Shown piece by piece: positions 1 to 7,950 of a DNA stretch of 64,000 nt. The stretch is taken from contig NSJL01000003.1 of the NCBI GenBank assembly GCA_002634385.1, forward strand, positions 124,001-188,000, in the 5' to 3' direction. Source of the DNA: Nitrospira sp. Lineage in GTDB: Bacteria; Nitrospirota; Thermodesulfovibrionia; Thermodesulfovibrionales; Dissulfurispiraceae. Position 1 is the stretch's first letter. Every line of letters begins with the position of its first letter. A program made the position numbers and the translations under genes. Under the pieces are notes generated by a model. It had not been told where the DNA came from and did not search any database. It saw only the letters and a list, made by a program, of their open reading frames with translations.

Positions 1-21
1 GCACGGTTATTGCCTTTATTA

Positions 22-38
22 TGGCATAACCGGTTGCA
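22..38 (+). promoter_or_regulatory. Possible sigma-54 promoter, off-spacing
   Basis: A TGGCAT box and a TTGCA box lie upstream of the first PEP-CTERM gene. The GG and GC dinucleotides are 11 nt apart rather than the canonical 10, so this is a weaker match than the three other sigma-54 sites in the window. The leader between it and the gene is about 250 nt; apart from a 7-bp hairpin at 204-220 I see nothing convincing in it. Any upstream activator sites would lie outside the window. Confidence 0.3.
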
Positions 39-286
39 GTGAAAGGGAGGTGATATCATGAGAGCATGAAAGTGATCTGTCGGGAGAGTCAAAACACGCA
101 CTACAGGGGGGAAAACACCCCATCCGGAGCTTTTGAGGGTGAAATGACGCACATCCCCGGGTGTTACCCCACGGAGAGATCCGCCTTCTCCCCTTGTTGC
201 AATCTTTTCGTTACGAAAAGAGGAAGATACGCCGGGAGATGGCGCTCCAGTATTATGGTGACTGGAGGAGGCGGAAAGGAGGAGGA

Positions 287-904
287 ATGAAAAGGTATAT
301 CTTATGGTTACTTCTGGCTCTCATTGTCGGCCCCTTGTTGATGGCCCCCGAAGCAGGCGCCTATCCGTTTGTCGAGGTGGAAGGATATGTCGGTATCGGT
401 GCGGCTCCAGTATCCAACGGGGACGGGACATCGACCTTTAATGATATCGATTACGGGTTCACCGTCCTGGGAGCGGACCCGGGGGTCGAAATGGACCGCG
501 TCAACCTCCGGTTCGACAGTCAGGTGTTTTCCTCGGTCGGTTCCATTACCGGGGTGAAGACGGTTATCAATGGGGTGATTTCCTATGACGACTGGGAGGC
601 GTATTTTGCTACCGGGCCGTCCGGTTCGAAATACGCAGTCATCGAGAGTGGAACACCTCTGGAAGAGGGTGATTCGGTCGAGATCAGTCTCTCGGGTCTC
701 ACTGCAAACGATCAGGCTCTCTCCAGCCCCTCCCTGTGGTCCGGGGGGAGCGTATGGGGTCAGGTATGGTCCGCAAGAGATACGGAATACGGTATGGACG
801 GTGGGGTGACCACCCTGCAGGTACCTGAGCCCGGAATCCTTCTTCTCTTTGTATTCGGCACTATAACGATGCTCCTGTATACGCGCCACAGAAAGAGCGC
901 GTGA
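287..904 (+). CDS. PEP-CTERM sorting-domain protein
   Basis: A 205-residue exported protein. It has an N-terminal signal peptide (basic MKR, hydrophobic stretch, likely cleavage after AGA near residue 26), a polar Gly/Ser/Asp-rich middle, and a C-terminal tripartite tail: VPEP near residue 177, a hydrophobic helix, then a basic end (RHRK). This tail is the signal recognised by exosortases in PEP-CTERM systems; the protein is expected at the cell surface with exopolysaccharide. The ATG at 287 is chosen because of the strong AGGAGG just upstream; a longer GTG-initiated reading at 161 lacks both a ribosome site and a signal peptide. No exosortase gene is in the window. The middle has no domain I recognise. 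Confidence 0.85.
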   Translation: MKRYILWLLLALIVGPLLMAPEAGAYPFVEVEGYVGIGAAPVSNGDGTSTFNDIDYGFTVLGADPGVEMDRVNLRFDSQVFSSVGSITGVKTVINGVISYDDWEAYFATGPSGSKYAVIESGTPLEEGDSVEISLSGLTANDQALSSPSLWSGGSVWGQVWSARDTEYGMDGGVTTLQVPEPGILLLFVFGTITMLLYTRHRKSA

Positions 905-935
905 GGCAGAGAACAGGCTGAAGGCGGAATACGCC

Positions 936-958
936 CGGCAGGATGCCGTTTTCGTTTT
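936..958 (+). terminator. Small intrinsic terminator
   Basis: A CGGCA-GGA-TGCCG hairpin is followed directly by TTTTCGTTTT. It would separate the PEP-CTERM gene from the next gene. The stem is only 5 bp, so it may leak. Confidence 0.5.
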
Positions 959-968
959 CCGGAAGGGT

Positions 969-1796
969 ATGGGACGGAGACTCCTCTCCATGGGAGGGGC
1001 GGGTATCGCCTTCGGCCTGTCCGTCTTGCTGGCGTATGGAATCTGGATAGAGCCGTATCGCGTCGAAGTACACCATGTCCGGATCAGGGACGCATACCTC
1101 GGGAGGGTGCTTGGGGCGAAGACCGTCGTCCAGCTTTCGGACCTCCACATACGGGAGGTAGGAAGACGGGAGCGACTGGTCCTGGACAGGGTGAACGGCC
1201 TGCATCCCGATATCATCTTCCTTACCGGGGACTATGTGCAGTGGAGGGGAGAGTACGAAGGGGCGCTGCGGTTTCTCTCCCTTTTGAAGGCGGAGAACGG
1301 AATCTGGGCGGTGATGGGGGATTACGATTACAGCGATTCACGAAAGAGCTGTCTTTTTTGTCATGAGAAGGGGAACGCCCGCCCGGCCCGGGGCCATTCC
1401 GTCCGTTTTCTGCGAAATTCCTGCGACACCATCTCCCTTGGGGGAGAGACCCTGACGGTGGCGGGAGTGGATGCGGAAGGGGACGAATATCACTCCCTCC
1501 CTGCCCTGAAGAGGGAGCGGCCCTCCCTTGTCCTGAGCCATAGTCCCCTGCTCTTCGACCTCTTCGACGAGCAGGAGCAGGTGACCCTCCTTGCCGGGGA
1601 TACCCACGGCGGACAGGTCCCCCTTCCCCCATGGCTCTTCGGCGTTCTGGGGTATGAGAAGAACGCCCTCTACAACCAGGGACTGTTTGAAAAGGGGAGA
1701 AAGAGGATGTTCGTAAGCCGGGGTATCGGTACGAGCCATCTTCCCCTCAGGATCCTCAGACCGCCCGAGGTCGTCGTCCTGCACTTTACCCCGTAA
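969..1796 (+). CDS. Calcineurin-like metallophosphoesterase (YkuE/YaeI type) with altered metal motifs
   Basis: A 275-residue protein with an N-terminal hydrophobic anchor (about residues 10-28), then a metallophosphoesterase fold. Visible motifs are SDLH (first metal site), LTGDY (second), LVLSHSP, and GDTHGGQ near the C-terminus. Membrane-bound relatives of this type act on phospholipid or UDP-lipid phosphoesters at the inner membrane. Two motifs differ from the family: the usual GNHD is GDYD, and the usual GHTHGGQ is GDTHGGQ, so an Asn/His pair and one His ligand are replaced. The protein may use a different metal arrangement or be weakly active. The next gene's ATG follows its TAA with no gap, so the two are probably co-translated. 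Confidence 0.75.
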   Translation: MGRRLLSMGGAGIAFGLSVLLAYGIWIEPYRVEVHHVRIRDAYLGRVLGAKTVVQLSDLHIREVGRRERLVLDRVNGLHPDIIFLTGDYVQWRGEYEGALRFLSLLKAENGIWAVMGDYDYSDSRKSCLFCHEKGNARPARGHSVRFLRNSCDTISLGGETLTVAGVDAEGDEYHSLPALKRERPSLVLSHSPLLFDLFDEQEQVTLLAGDTHGGQVPLPPWLFGVLGYEKNALYNQGLFEKGRKRMFVSRGIGTSHLPLRILRPPEVVVLHFTP

Positions 1797-2357
1797 ATGA
1801 GAAATTGCTCCGGCATCCTTTTCCTTGCGGTGCTTTTGTCTCTCCTCTGCCTGAGTTGCCACTGGGGAGCTCCGGGAGAGTTGCTGCTTTTCGATTTCGA
1901 ATCCGATGCGGAACTGGACCGGATACACTGGAAGTGCCATGCCCTGTACTCCCTTTCCGGGGAATTTGCCTCGCACGGAGCGAAATCCCTGAAAATGGAA
2001 CTGTATCCGGCCGGCTATCCGGACGAGTACCCGGGGCTGTCCCCCTTCCTGAAGGAAAAAGACTGGAGGGGGTACCGGGAGCTCCGCCTCGATGTCTATA
2101 CCCCTCGCGACAGCGCGGAGTCGCTGTGGGTGAGTATCGATGACCGTGAGAAGTGCCCGGACTACCGGGACAGATACAATAAGCGTTTTGCCCTTCGGCA
2201 GGGAGTAAACACCATACGCATCCCCCTCGATGCCCTGACCACATCGGGCACCGAACGTCTTCTCGACCGGGGAAAGATTGCCCGGCTGCTGATTTTTACC
2301 GTGCACCCGCGGAAGAAAGTGGTTCTCTGCATAGACGCGATACGGCTGACGAGCTGA
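1797..2357 (+). CDS. Putative lipoprotein, carbohydrate-binding-like
   Basis: A 186-residue protein starting right after the stop of the phosphoesterase gene. The N-terminus carries a lipoprotein signal with the lipobox LCLSC (Cys21), so it should be lipid-anchored in the envelope. The mature part (FDFESDAELDRIHWKC, then alternating beta-strand-like segments up to FTVHPRKKVVLCIDAIRL) looks like a jelly-roll carbohydrate-binding module, in which a line such as DAIRL often ends the fold. That reading is by pattern only. A role in holding or sensing polysaccharide would suit the neighbouring PEP-CTERM and GDP-mannose genes. Confidence 0.6.
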   Translation: MRNCSGILFLAVLLSLLCLSCHWGAPGELLLFDFESDAELDRIHWKCHALYSLSGEFASHGAKSLKMELYPAGYPDEYPGLSPFLKEKDWRGYRELRLDVYTPRDSAESLWVSIDDREKCPDYRDRYNKRFALRQGVNTIRIPLDALTTSGTERLLDRGKIARLLIFTVHPRKKVVLCIDAIRLTS

Positions 2358-2406
2358 GGAACGGATACGGCGCTTCCCCGGTGCTGCTTCAAGGAGCGAA
2401 AGAAAA

Positions 2407-3102
2407 ATGAAAGAAGAGAACAGGATCGAATTTCTGAGGAAAACGGAGCTCTTCTCCTCGTTGAGCAGGGAGGAGCTGCAGCAGATCATGAAGGATATGG
2501 TGATAAAGGATTTCAAAAAGAACCAGACCATTCTGTACGAGGAGGACTCCAACGATTTCATGTACGTTATCCTTGACGGTGAGGTGAAAGCGGTCCAGAG
2601 GACGGAGGAGGGGAAGGAGATCATCCTCGCGCTGCACCGGAAGGGGGAGTCTTTCGGGGAGATGTGTCTCTTCGGCGAAAGCATCACCCCTGCCGCAGTG
2701 GTGGCGAAAAGGAATTCTGTTGTCGCCCTCATCTCGAAGAGGGCTTTTTTCTCATCGCTGCTGAACCAGGAAAAGATGCTCATGAGGCTGCTGCGCCTTA
2801 TGTGCTCCCGGCTTCGCGAATGCTGGAAGACGGTGCAGATCCTGAGCTTCAATAACGCATCCCAGCGCATCAAGATGCTGTTGATCGTGCTCTCCGGCAA
2901 ATACGGGGAGAGGAGCGACGGAGAGGTCTGGGTCAATGTCCGCTTCACCCACCAGGAAATAGCGGAAATGACGGGTATGACCCGCGAGACCGTCACCCGG
3001 GTGATGGATGAGTTGCAGAAGGCGGGGGAGTTGCGCATCCGCAAGGACCGGTCCATTGTCCTCAATCCGGAATTCTACCGGGATATCCGGTATGTCGTGT
3101 AA
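2407..3102 (+). CDS. Crp/Fnr-family transcription regulator
   Basis: A 231-residue regulator. Residues about 12-125 form a cyclic-nucleotide-binding-type beta barrel (FMYVILDGEVKA, then GESFGEMCLFGE). Residues about 150-225 form a Crp-type winged helix (FTHQEIAEMTGMTRETVTRVM). It lacks the N-terminal cysteine cluster of oxygen-sensing Fnr, so an iron-sulfur sensor is unlikely; the effector cannot be read from the sequence. The start follows AAGGAGCGAAAGAAAA. It lies 70 nt upstream of manB and may control the sugar-nucleotide genes or the lipoprotein operon. Confidence 0.88.
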   Translation: MKEENRIEFLRKTELFSSLSREELQQIMKDMVIKDFKKNQTILYEEDSNDFMYVILDGEVKAVQRTEEGKEIILALHRKGESFGEMCLFGESITPAAVVAKRNSVVALISKRAFFSSLLNQEKMLMRLLRLMCSRLRECWKTVQILSFNNASQRIKMLLIVLSGKYGERSDGEVWVNVRFTHQEIAEMTGMTRETVTRVMDELQKAGELRIRKDRSIVLNPEFYRDIRYVV

Positions 3103-3172
3103 GGGGAGCGGCTCTCCTTTCGCAGGGGAATACAGGAGAGGAGAAAAAATTGAGAGAAAGAGGTGCGAAAGA

Positions 3173-4585
3173 ATGCTCAGTGAGAGGATATTCAGGGAGT
3201 ACGACATCAGAGGCATTGCGGAAAAGGACCTTGCAGGGGAATCGGCTTTCCTGATCGGAAAGGCTTTCGGCTCTCTGCTCCGGAAGAGAAACCCCCGGGC
3301 CGGGAGGGTGAGCGTGGGGAGGGATGTCCGGCTCAGCTCGGAGTCCCTTGCCGGGAGGCTCATGGAGGGAATCGTCTCTGCCGGCATCGACGTATACGAT
3401 ATCGGGGTATGCGCCACTCCTCTCCAGTATTTCTCCCTGTTCCACCTCGGCCTGGACGGAGGCGTCATGGTGACCGGGAGCCACAATCCGCCGGAATATA
3501 ACGGGTTCAAGATAAGCATAGGTAAAGAGACCCTCTTCGGCAGGGACATCCTGCAGCTCAGGGAGATCATTCAGCAGCGGGGATGGGCAAACGGGAGAGG
3601 AGCCGGAACGATCCATGCATACGATATCACCGCCGCTTACAAGGAATATATGCTGGAGGAGTTTTCGTATCTGAACGCCCCCCGCTTCAAACGGCTGAAA
3701 ATCGTGGTCGATGCGGGCAACGGTACGGCGGGAGGGGTGGCGCCGGATATCCTGAGGGGAATCGGATGCGAGGTGGTTCCCCTCTATTGCGAGCCTGACG
3801 GGACTTTCCCCCATCACCATCCCGATCCCACCGTGGTCGAGTACCTGCAGGACCTGGTGGAAGAGACGGTGCGGTCGGGGGCGGACATGGGCGTCGGCTA
3901 TGACGGTGATGCCGACAGGATAGGGGTGGTGCAGCGGGACGGGCGGATCGTATGGGGGGACCGGATCATGATTGTCCTGTCCCGGGAGATGCTGAAGGAA
4001 AACCCCCGCGCAAAGATAATCGGTGACGTAAAGTGCTCGCAGGCCCTGTTCGACGATATCGGGGAGAGGGGGGGAGTCCCGGTCATGTGGAAGACGGGGC
4101 ACTCCCTGATAAAGCAGAAGATGCGGGAGCAGGGGGCGCTCCTTGCCGGCGAATTCAGCGGACATATCTTCATTGCGCACCGGTATTTCGGGTATGACGA
4201 TGCCATCTATACCACCCTGCGCCTGGTAGAAATCATGAAAAAGACGGGAAAAGACATGAAGGAGCTCCTTTCCGATATCCCCGAGAGGTGCTCCACTCCG
4301 GAGATCCGCCTCGAGTGCCCCGACGAAAGGAAGAGAGGGGTGGTGGACAGGATTATGGAGCAGATCCTTGTTTATAGCCGGACAGGGGAAGGGCCGCACC
4401 GGATTCTCGGGGTAAACCCCCTCGACGGAATGAGAATCCTTTTCGAAAAGGGGTGGGGACTGGTGCGGACGAGCAACACCCAGCCGGTGGTCGTGATGCG
4501 TGTGGAAGCCGAAGACAGGAAGAGCCTGGAGAGCTACCGGGCGTTTCTCGAAAACGAATTCAGAAAGGCCAGGGAGGAAGCGTGA
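3173..4585 (+). CDS. manB: Phosphomannomutase/phosphoglucomutase (ManB/AlgC type)
   Basis: A 470-residue cytoplasmic alpha-D-phosphohexomutase that interconverts hexose 6- and 1-phosphates, feeding GDP-mannose. All four family signatures are present: the phosphoserine loop VTGSHNPPEYNG, the Mg loop GYDGDADRIG, the sugar-binding GEFSGHIF, and the phosphate-binding RTSNTQP near the C-terminus. The ATG at 3173 starts the expected MLSERIFREYDIRGI; an upstream extension overlapping the regulator is not needed. Its TGA overlaps the GTG of the next gene (GTGA), so the two are translationally coupled. Confidence 0.92.
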   Translation: MLSERIFREYDIRGIAEKDLAGESAFLIGKAFGSLLRKRNPRAGRVSVGRDVRLSSESLAGRLMEGIVSAGIDVYDIGVCATPLQYFSLFHLGLDGGVMVTGSHNPPEYNGFKISIGKETLFGRDILQLREIIQQRGWANGRGAGTIHAYDITAAYKEYMLEEFSYLNAPRFKRLKIVVDAGNGTAGGVAPDILRGIGCEVVPLYCEPDGTFPHHHPDPTVVEYLQDLVEETVRSGADMGVGYDGDADRIGVVQRDGRIVWGDRIMIVLSREMLKENPRAKIIGDVKCSQALFDDIGERGGVPVMWKTGHSLIKQKMREQGALLAGEFSGHIFIAHRYFGYDDAIYTTLRLVEIMKKTGKDMKELLSDIPERCSTPEIRLECPDERKRGVVDRIMEQILVYSRTGEGPHRILGVNPLDGMRILFEKGWGLVRTSNTQPVVVMRVEAEDRKSLESYRAFLENEFRKAREEA

Positions 4586-5967
4586 AAGCGATGATCCTTG
4601 CAGGGGGCGGGGGCACGCGCCTCTGGCCGTTGTCCCGGAAGAACTACCCGAAGCAGTTCCTGAAAATCTATAATGAAAGGTCCCTCCTTCGACAGACTGC
4701 CGACCGGCTGCTCCGGGTGGTCCCCCCCGAAGACCTGATCGTCATGAGCAACAATGCCTACCGGTTCTATGTGAAGACGGAGCTCGGAGAGGTACCCCAC
4801 ATGATCCTCGAGCCCGAGTGCAGGAATACGGCTCCCGCCATCGCCCTCGGAATGAAATACTGCAGGGAGAAGCTGGGCTGCACGGACGAGGAGGTGATCT
4901 TTCTCTCCCCCTCGGACCACGTCATAAAGCCCGATGACCGTTTCGCACACTCCATGAGGAAGGCCGGGGAAGTGGCGCGGAGGGGGCACATCGTCACCTT
5001 CGGCGTCAAGCCCGACAAGCCCGAGACAGGGTACGGGTACCTCAAGGGGGGCACGCTGCTGGAGGACATGGGGGAGGACAGCCTCTGCCTCCGTGTGGAG
5101 CAGTTTACGGAGAAGCCCGACAGCGCCGTTGCGGAGCGCTACTTCCGGGACGGCTCCTATTTCTGGAACTCGGGGATGTTTGCTTTCAGCATCGGCACCA
5201 TGGAGGAGGAGATGCGCCGGCATGTGCCGGAAATAGGGGGGATGCTCGATCTCGACTACGAGGATCTCCTCGAACGGTTCGAGCGCATGCCCGACATCTC
5301 CATCGATTACGCTGTTGTCGAGAGGTCGGACAGGGTCGTCGTTCTGCCCTTCGACGCATACTGGAACGACATCGGGTCGTGGGATTCGCTGTATGAGGTC
5401 ATGGAGAAGGACGGAAACGGAAACGTCACCAGCGGTGATGTCCTTGCCCTCGAAACGAGGGGGAGCCTTATTCTCGGCAGTAAGAGGCAGATTTCGACCA
5501 TCGGGATCGAGGACTGCCTCATCGTGGAGACGTCCGATGCCCTCCTGGTGGCCAAGAGGGGGAATGCCCAGAAGGTGAAAGAGGTGGTGACCACCCTCAG
5601 GAGGAATACCCGGACCGAGGCGGAAGAGCATGTCACCACCCACCGGCCATGGGGAACCTACACCGTCCTCGAGAACGGCCCCCGCTACAAGATCAAGAGG
5701 ATCATGGTGAAGCCGGGCGAGCAGCTGAGCCTGCAGATGCATTACCACCGCTCGGAGCATTGGGTGGTGGTGCGGGGGACCGCCAAGGTAACCATCGGTG
5801 ATACGGAAGTTTTCGTCCACGAGAACGAGTCGGCATACGTCCCGAAATCGACTCTCCACCGGCTCGAAAACCCCGGGAAGGTGCCGTTGGAGATCATCGA
5901 GGTGCAGAACGGTGAGTACGTGGGGGAGGACGATATCGTGCGGGTCAAGGATGTCTATGGGAGATGA
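4582..5967 (+). CDS. manC: Mannose-1-phosphate guanylyltransferase / mannose-6-phosphate isomerase, bifunctional
   Basis: A 461-residue protein with a nucleotidyltransferase domain (residues 1 to about 280: MILAGGGGTRLWPLSR, then FTEKPD) and a C-terminal type II mannose-6-phosphate isomerase cupin (about 350-461: HRPWGTYTVLENG, then QMHYHRSEHW with metal-binding His residues). It makes GDP-mannose from mannose-1-phosphate and can supply mannose-6-phosphate. The GTG start overlaps the manB stop by four bases and gives the standard N-terminus. With manB it forms a GDP-mannose module, probably for exopolysaccharide or LPS. Confidence 0.92.
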   Translation: MKAMILAGGGGTRLWPLSRKNYPKQFLKIYNERSLLRQTADRLLRVVPPEDLIVMSNNAYRFYVKTELGEVPHMILEPECRNTAPAIALGMKYCREKLGCTDEEVIFLSPSDHVIKPDDRFAHSMRKAGEVARRGHIVTFGVKPDKPETGYGYLKGGTLLEDMGEDSLCLRVEQFTEKPDSAVAERYFRDGSYFWNSGMFAFSIGTMEEEMRRHVPEIGGMLDLDYEDLLERFERMPDISIDYAVVERSDRVVVLPFDAYWNDIGSWDSLYEVMEKDGNGNVTSGDVLALETRGSLILGSKRQISTIGIEDCLIVETSDALLVAKRGNAQKVKEVVTTLRRNTRTEAEEHVTTHRPWGTYTVLENGPRYKIKRIMVKPGEQLSLQMHYHRSEHWVVVRGTAKVTIGDTEVFVHENESAYVPKSTLHRLENPGKVPLEIIEVQNGEYVGEDDIVRVKDVYGR

Positions 5968-6006
5968 TGCGCCCGGGGACGGTCTCCCTGTTCAGGAGTA
6001 CTCATC

Positions 6007-6052
6007 AATAGGGAAGTCCCCCCCGGACAGACCGGTGGAAGGCCTCCCTATT
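6007..6052. terminator. Bidirectional terminator between manC and the TPR gene
   Basis: AATAGGGA at 6007-6014 pairs with TCCCTATT at 6045-6052, followed by TTCTGTTTATT on the plus strand. It sits between convergent genes; the right arm overlaps the last codons of the TPR gene. Confidence 0.5.
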
Positions 6053-6908
6053 TTCTGTTTATTGCGGCACTCCTGAGCGCAACCGGGAGGTTGCGCAGGG
6101 TCTCTGCATGCCGGGGATTGATGCGCAGCTCCTTCTCGAAACAGAGGAGCGCTTCTTCATGTCTCCCCAAGGTTCCGAGCGCCACCCCCTTGTTGTACCA
6201 GGCATAGCTGAAGCGGGGGGCGATCCGCAGGACTTCGTCGAAACACTTCACGGCCTCTTCGTGTCTCCCCAGGTTTCCGAGCGCCACTCCCTTGTTGTAC
6301 CAGGCGTTGCTGAAGCGGGGGCTGATCCGGAGGGCCTCATCAAAGCAGGCGATCGCCTCAGCGTGCTTCCCCTGGTGCACCAATAGAGCCCCTTTGTTGG
6401 CCCAGGGCGCTGGCTGAGAAGGGTCTATGCCCAAGGCCGTCTCGTAGCAGGAGAGGGCGTTTTCGTCTTTCCCGAGGCTTTCCAGTGCCACTCCCTTGTT
6501 GTACCAGGCTTCGGCATCTACGGGATCCAGGCGCAGTGCCGCATCGAGACAGGAAACCGCCTCCTCATGCCTGCCCATATTCTCGAGTGCCACCCCCTTG
6601 TTGTGCCAGGCGCCGCTGAAGCGGGGGCTGATCCGGAGGGCCTCATCAAAGCAGGCGATCGCCTCAGCGTGCTTCCCGAGAATCCCCAGGGCCACCCCTT
6701 TGTGATGCCACTCTTCGGCACTCCCCCCGCCGGCCCCTACGAGAGGAAAGGAGCCCCGGGCCGTTTCCGGGGAAAGCTCCCCTTCCGGGGAAGCGTTCCC
6801 CACCCTCCTTCCCTGCGTATCCTCCCCGAAGGGGCCTCCCTGCTCCCCGCTGGCGTCCCGTCCTGTAAAAAGCCTGCTGATCCGGCTCCCCATCTGTTTC
6901 TTGTTCAT
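6048..6908 (-). CDS. Tetratricopeptide repeat protein
   Basis: A 286-residue protein made mostly of six near-identical 34-residue TPR units from about residue 75 to the end, each of the form AWYNKGVALGNLGRHEEA followed by CFDEALRISPRF. The first about 70 residues are low-complexity, Gly/Glu/Ser-rich linker. No signal peptide or membrane segment is seen, so it is probably cytosolic. TPR arrays bind other proteins; the partner is unknown. The ATG at 6908 has AGGAG seven bases upstream and is preferred to a GTG at 6947. The repeats are so alike at DNA level that unit number may vary between strains. Confidence 0.85.
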   Translation of the reverse strand: MNKKQMGSRISRLFTGRDASGEQGGPFGEDTQGRRVGNASPEGELSPETARGSFPLVGAGGGSAEEWHHKGVALGILGKHAEAIACFDEALRISPRFSGAWHNKGVALENMGRHEEAVSCLDAALRLDPVDAEAWYNKGVALESLGKDENALSCYETALGIDPSQPAPWANKGALLVHQGKHAEAIACFDEALRISPRFSNAWYNKGVALGNLGRHEEAVKCFDEVLRIAPRFSYAWYNKGVALGTLGRHEEALLCFEKELRINPRHAETLRNLPVALRSAAINRK

Positions 6909-6994
6909 TGTCCGCTCCTGTCCTCCTGGAGAAGGTTTGTTCCTCACTGTAGCTTATTCTTCATGCAAGTACCATGCTCACCTGTGAGAAAGGC

Positions 6995-7025
6995 AGGTAG
7001 AGGTAGAGGTAGAGGTAGAAGTAGA
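6995..7025 (+). repeat. AGGTAG hexanucleotide repeat
   Basis: At least four tandem AGGTAG units, ending in AGAAGTAGAG. Related but degenerate runs occur near 14699-14712 and, inverted, at 16293-16315, each beside other dispersed repeats. Confidence 0.8.
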
Positions 7026-7067
7026 GAGAGGAACAGAAGAGATTGAAATCTTTAATTGTAGACATCC

Positions 7068-7895
7068 TCTGGTGCGAGGGCAAGGGGGTACCCTCTTTCT
7101 TTGCGAGTGAATTCCTCCCTGATCTCAGGGGATCTTCTCATTCCCCTCCCTCGAGGGGAGGGGAGAAAGGGGAGGGTGTCCGGCCCCCTCTGCTCTTCCA
7201 GACACTCGCTACAGAGAAGAGGATACCCCCCTGCCCTCGTCACACTCCCTTTCAGAATCCGTCACTCAGGGAGAAAGCCGGAGCCCCTCTACTCCGTCAC
7301 CCCGGCGAAAGTCAGAATCCTTCAAAGCCGTCACCCCGGCGAAAGCCGGGGTCCAGTTCCTTATTCAAAAGACTGGATCCCGGCTCAGAGGATCCGCCGG
7401 GATGACGGCAGAGGAAAGGAACAGCCTCCCCCTTTCTTTCCAAAGGGAATGCATGTGAAGTGAGTCTGAGGGGTGAGGGGAGGAGGGGAGTTCTGAGCGG
7501 ACCTTAGCTCTTGTTCGTCTCCTCTCTTCGTGAAACGGAGTGGCCACCACAGTGCATGTTTGAGCGGAAGCGAGTTTGCGCTGTGGTAACGGAGTGAGCG
7601 GTAGAGAGGCAGAACAAGAGGTCGGGGAGTGAAGGACTTCACGACTCCCTGACACAGAGGGGAGAGGTCAGGGGTGACGCTCCCCGGAGGATATGAGAAT
7701 CAGACAACAGACATCCGCGAGGGAATACAATAACCCTGTCGCATTGCAAGGACATCGAATCCCCTGTCCCTTCCCCCTGAAAGAGAGGCGCATTAAAAAG
7801 AGAGACGCAGAAATCTCTCGTGTGAGCGATGGCTCTTTGTTGACTGCCTCCTACCAAAGGGTACATGCTTCCCTTTTTTATCTACTCTTTCTGTG
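7068..7895 (+). repeat. Large dispersed repeat, copy A
   Basis: About 830 nt of non-coding DNA shared in blocks with two other places: copy B (19069-19665, reverse orientation) and copy C (45971-46773, same orientation). It carries, in order, a segment rich in GGGGAGGGGAG, a GTCACCCCGGCGAAAGC-type inverted-repeat module at 7330-7406, a 113-nt hairpin-like core (7508-7620), and a tail with AAATCTCTCGTGTGAGCGATG. No open reading frame in it looks like a gene. Both ends are judged by eye; the right end seems to lie against the -24 box of the next promoter. This accounts for the gene-free stretch from 6909 to 7950. Confidence 0.75.
7508..7620 (+). repeat. 113-nt structured core of copy A
   Basis: Bounded by CTCTTGTTC and GAACAAGAG, which pair; inside, CCTCTCTTC faces GTAGAGAGG and CCACAG faces CTGTGG. 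The same 113-nt unit is found in copies B and C, so the fold is preserved in every copy. Confidence 0.7.
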
Positions 7896-7902
7896 AGAGC
7901 AC

Positions 7903-7919
7903 TTGGCATAGGATGTGCT
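7903..7919 (+). promoter_or_regulatory. Sigma-54 promoter of PEP-CTERM gene
   Basis: TTGGCAT with a GC dinucleotide exactly 10 nt after the GG (GG 7905-7906, GC 7917-7918) predicts a transcription start near 7930, about 20 nt before the ATG and just ahead of the ribosome site. PEP-CTERM genes are often sigma-54 dependent. The large repeat ends immediately upstream, and no copy of the activator motif seen elsewhere in the window lies within 200 nt. Confidence 0.7.
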
Positions 7920-7950
7920 TTACGAAAGGGAAAAACTGAAAGGGGGTAAC

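Noticed and set aside
66..200. Possible riboswitch (c-di-GMP type) in the leader of the first PEP-CTERM gene
   Set aside because: Short G- and C-runs looked suggestive, but the conserved core bases of GEMM-type riboswitches are missing and no consistent pairing was found.
1338..3065. Minus-strand frame of 575 codons across the phosphoesterase, lipoprotein and regulator genes
   Set aside because: It runs antisense to three good genes with ribosome sites and recognisable domains; no motif of its own.
7241..7410. Repeated GTCACCCCGGCGAAAGC units taken as a CRISPR array
   Set aside because: The units are inverted pairs scattered with the large repeat, not regularly spaced direct repeats with unique spacers, and no cas gene is present.
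7365..7655. Frames of 85-96 codons in repeat copy A, with matching frames in copies B and C
   Set aside because: They recur only because the DNA repeats, have no ribosome site, and translate the hairpin core and the inverted-repeat module; no protein family is suggested.
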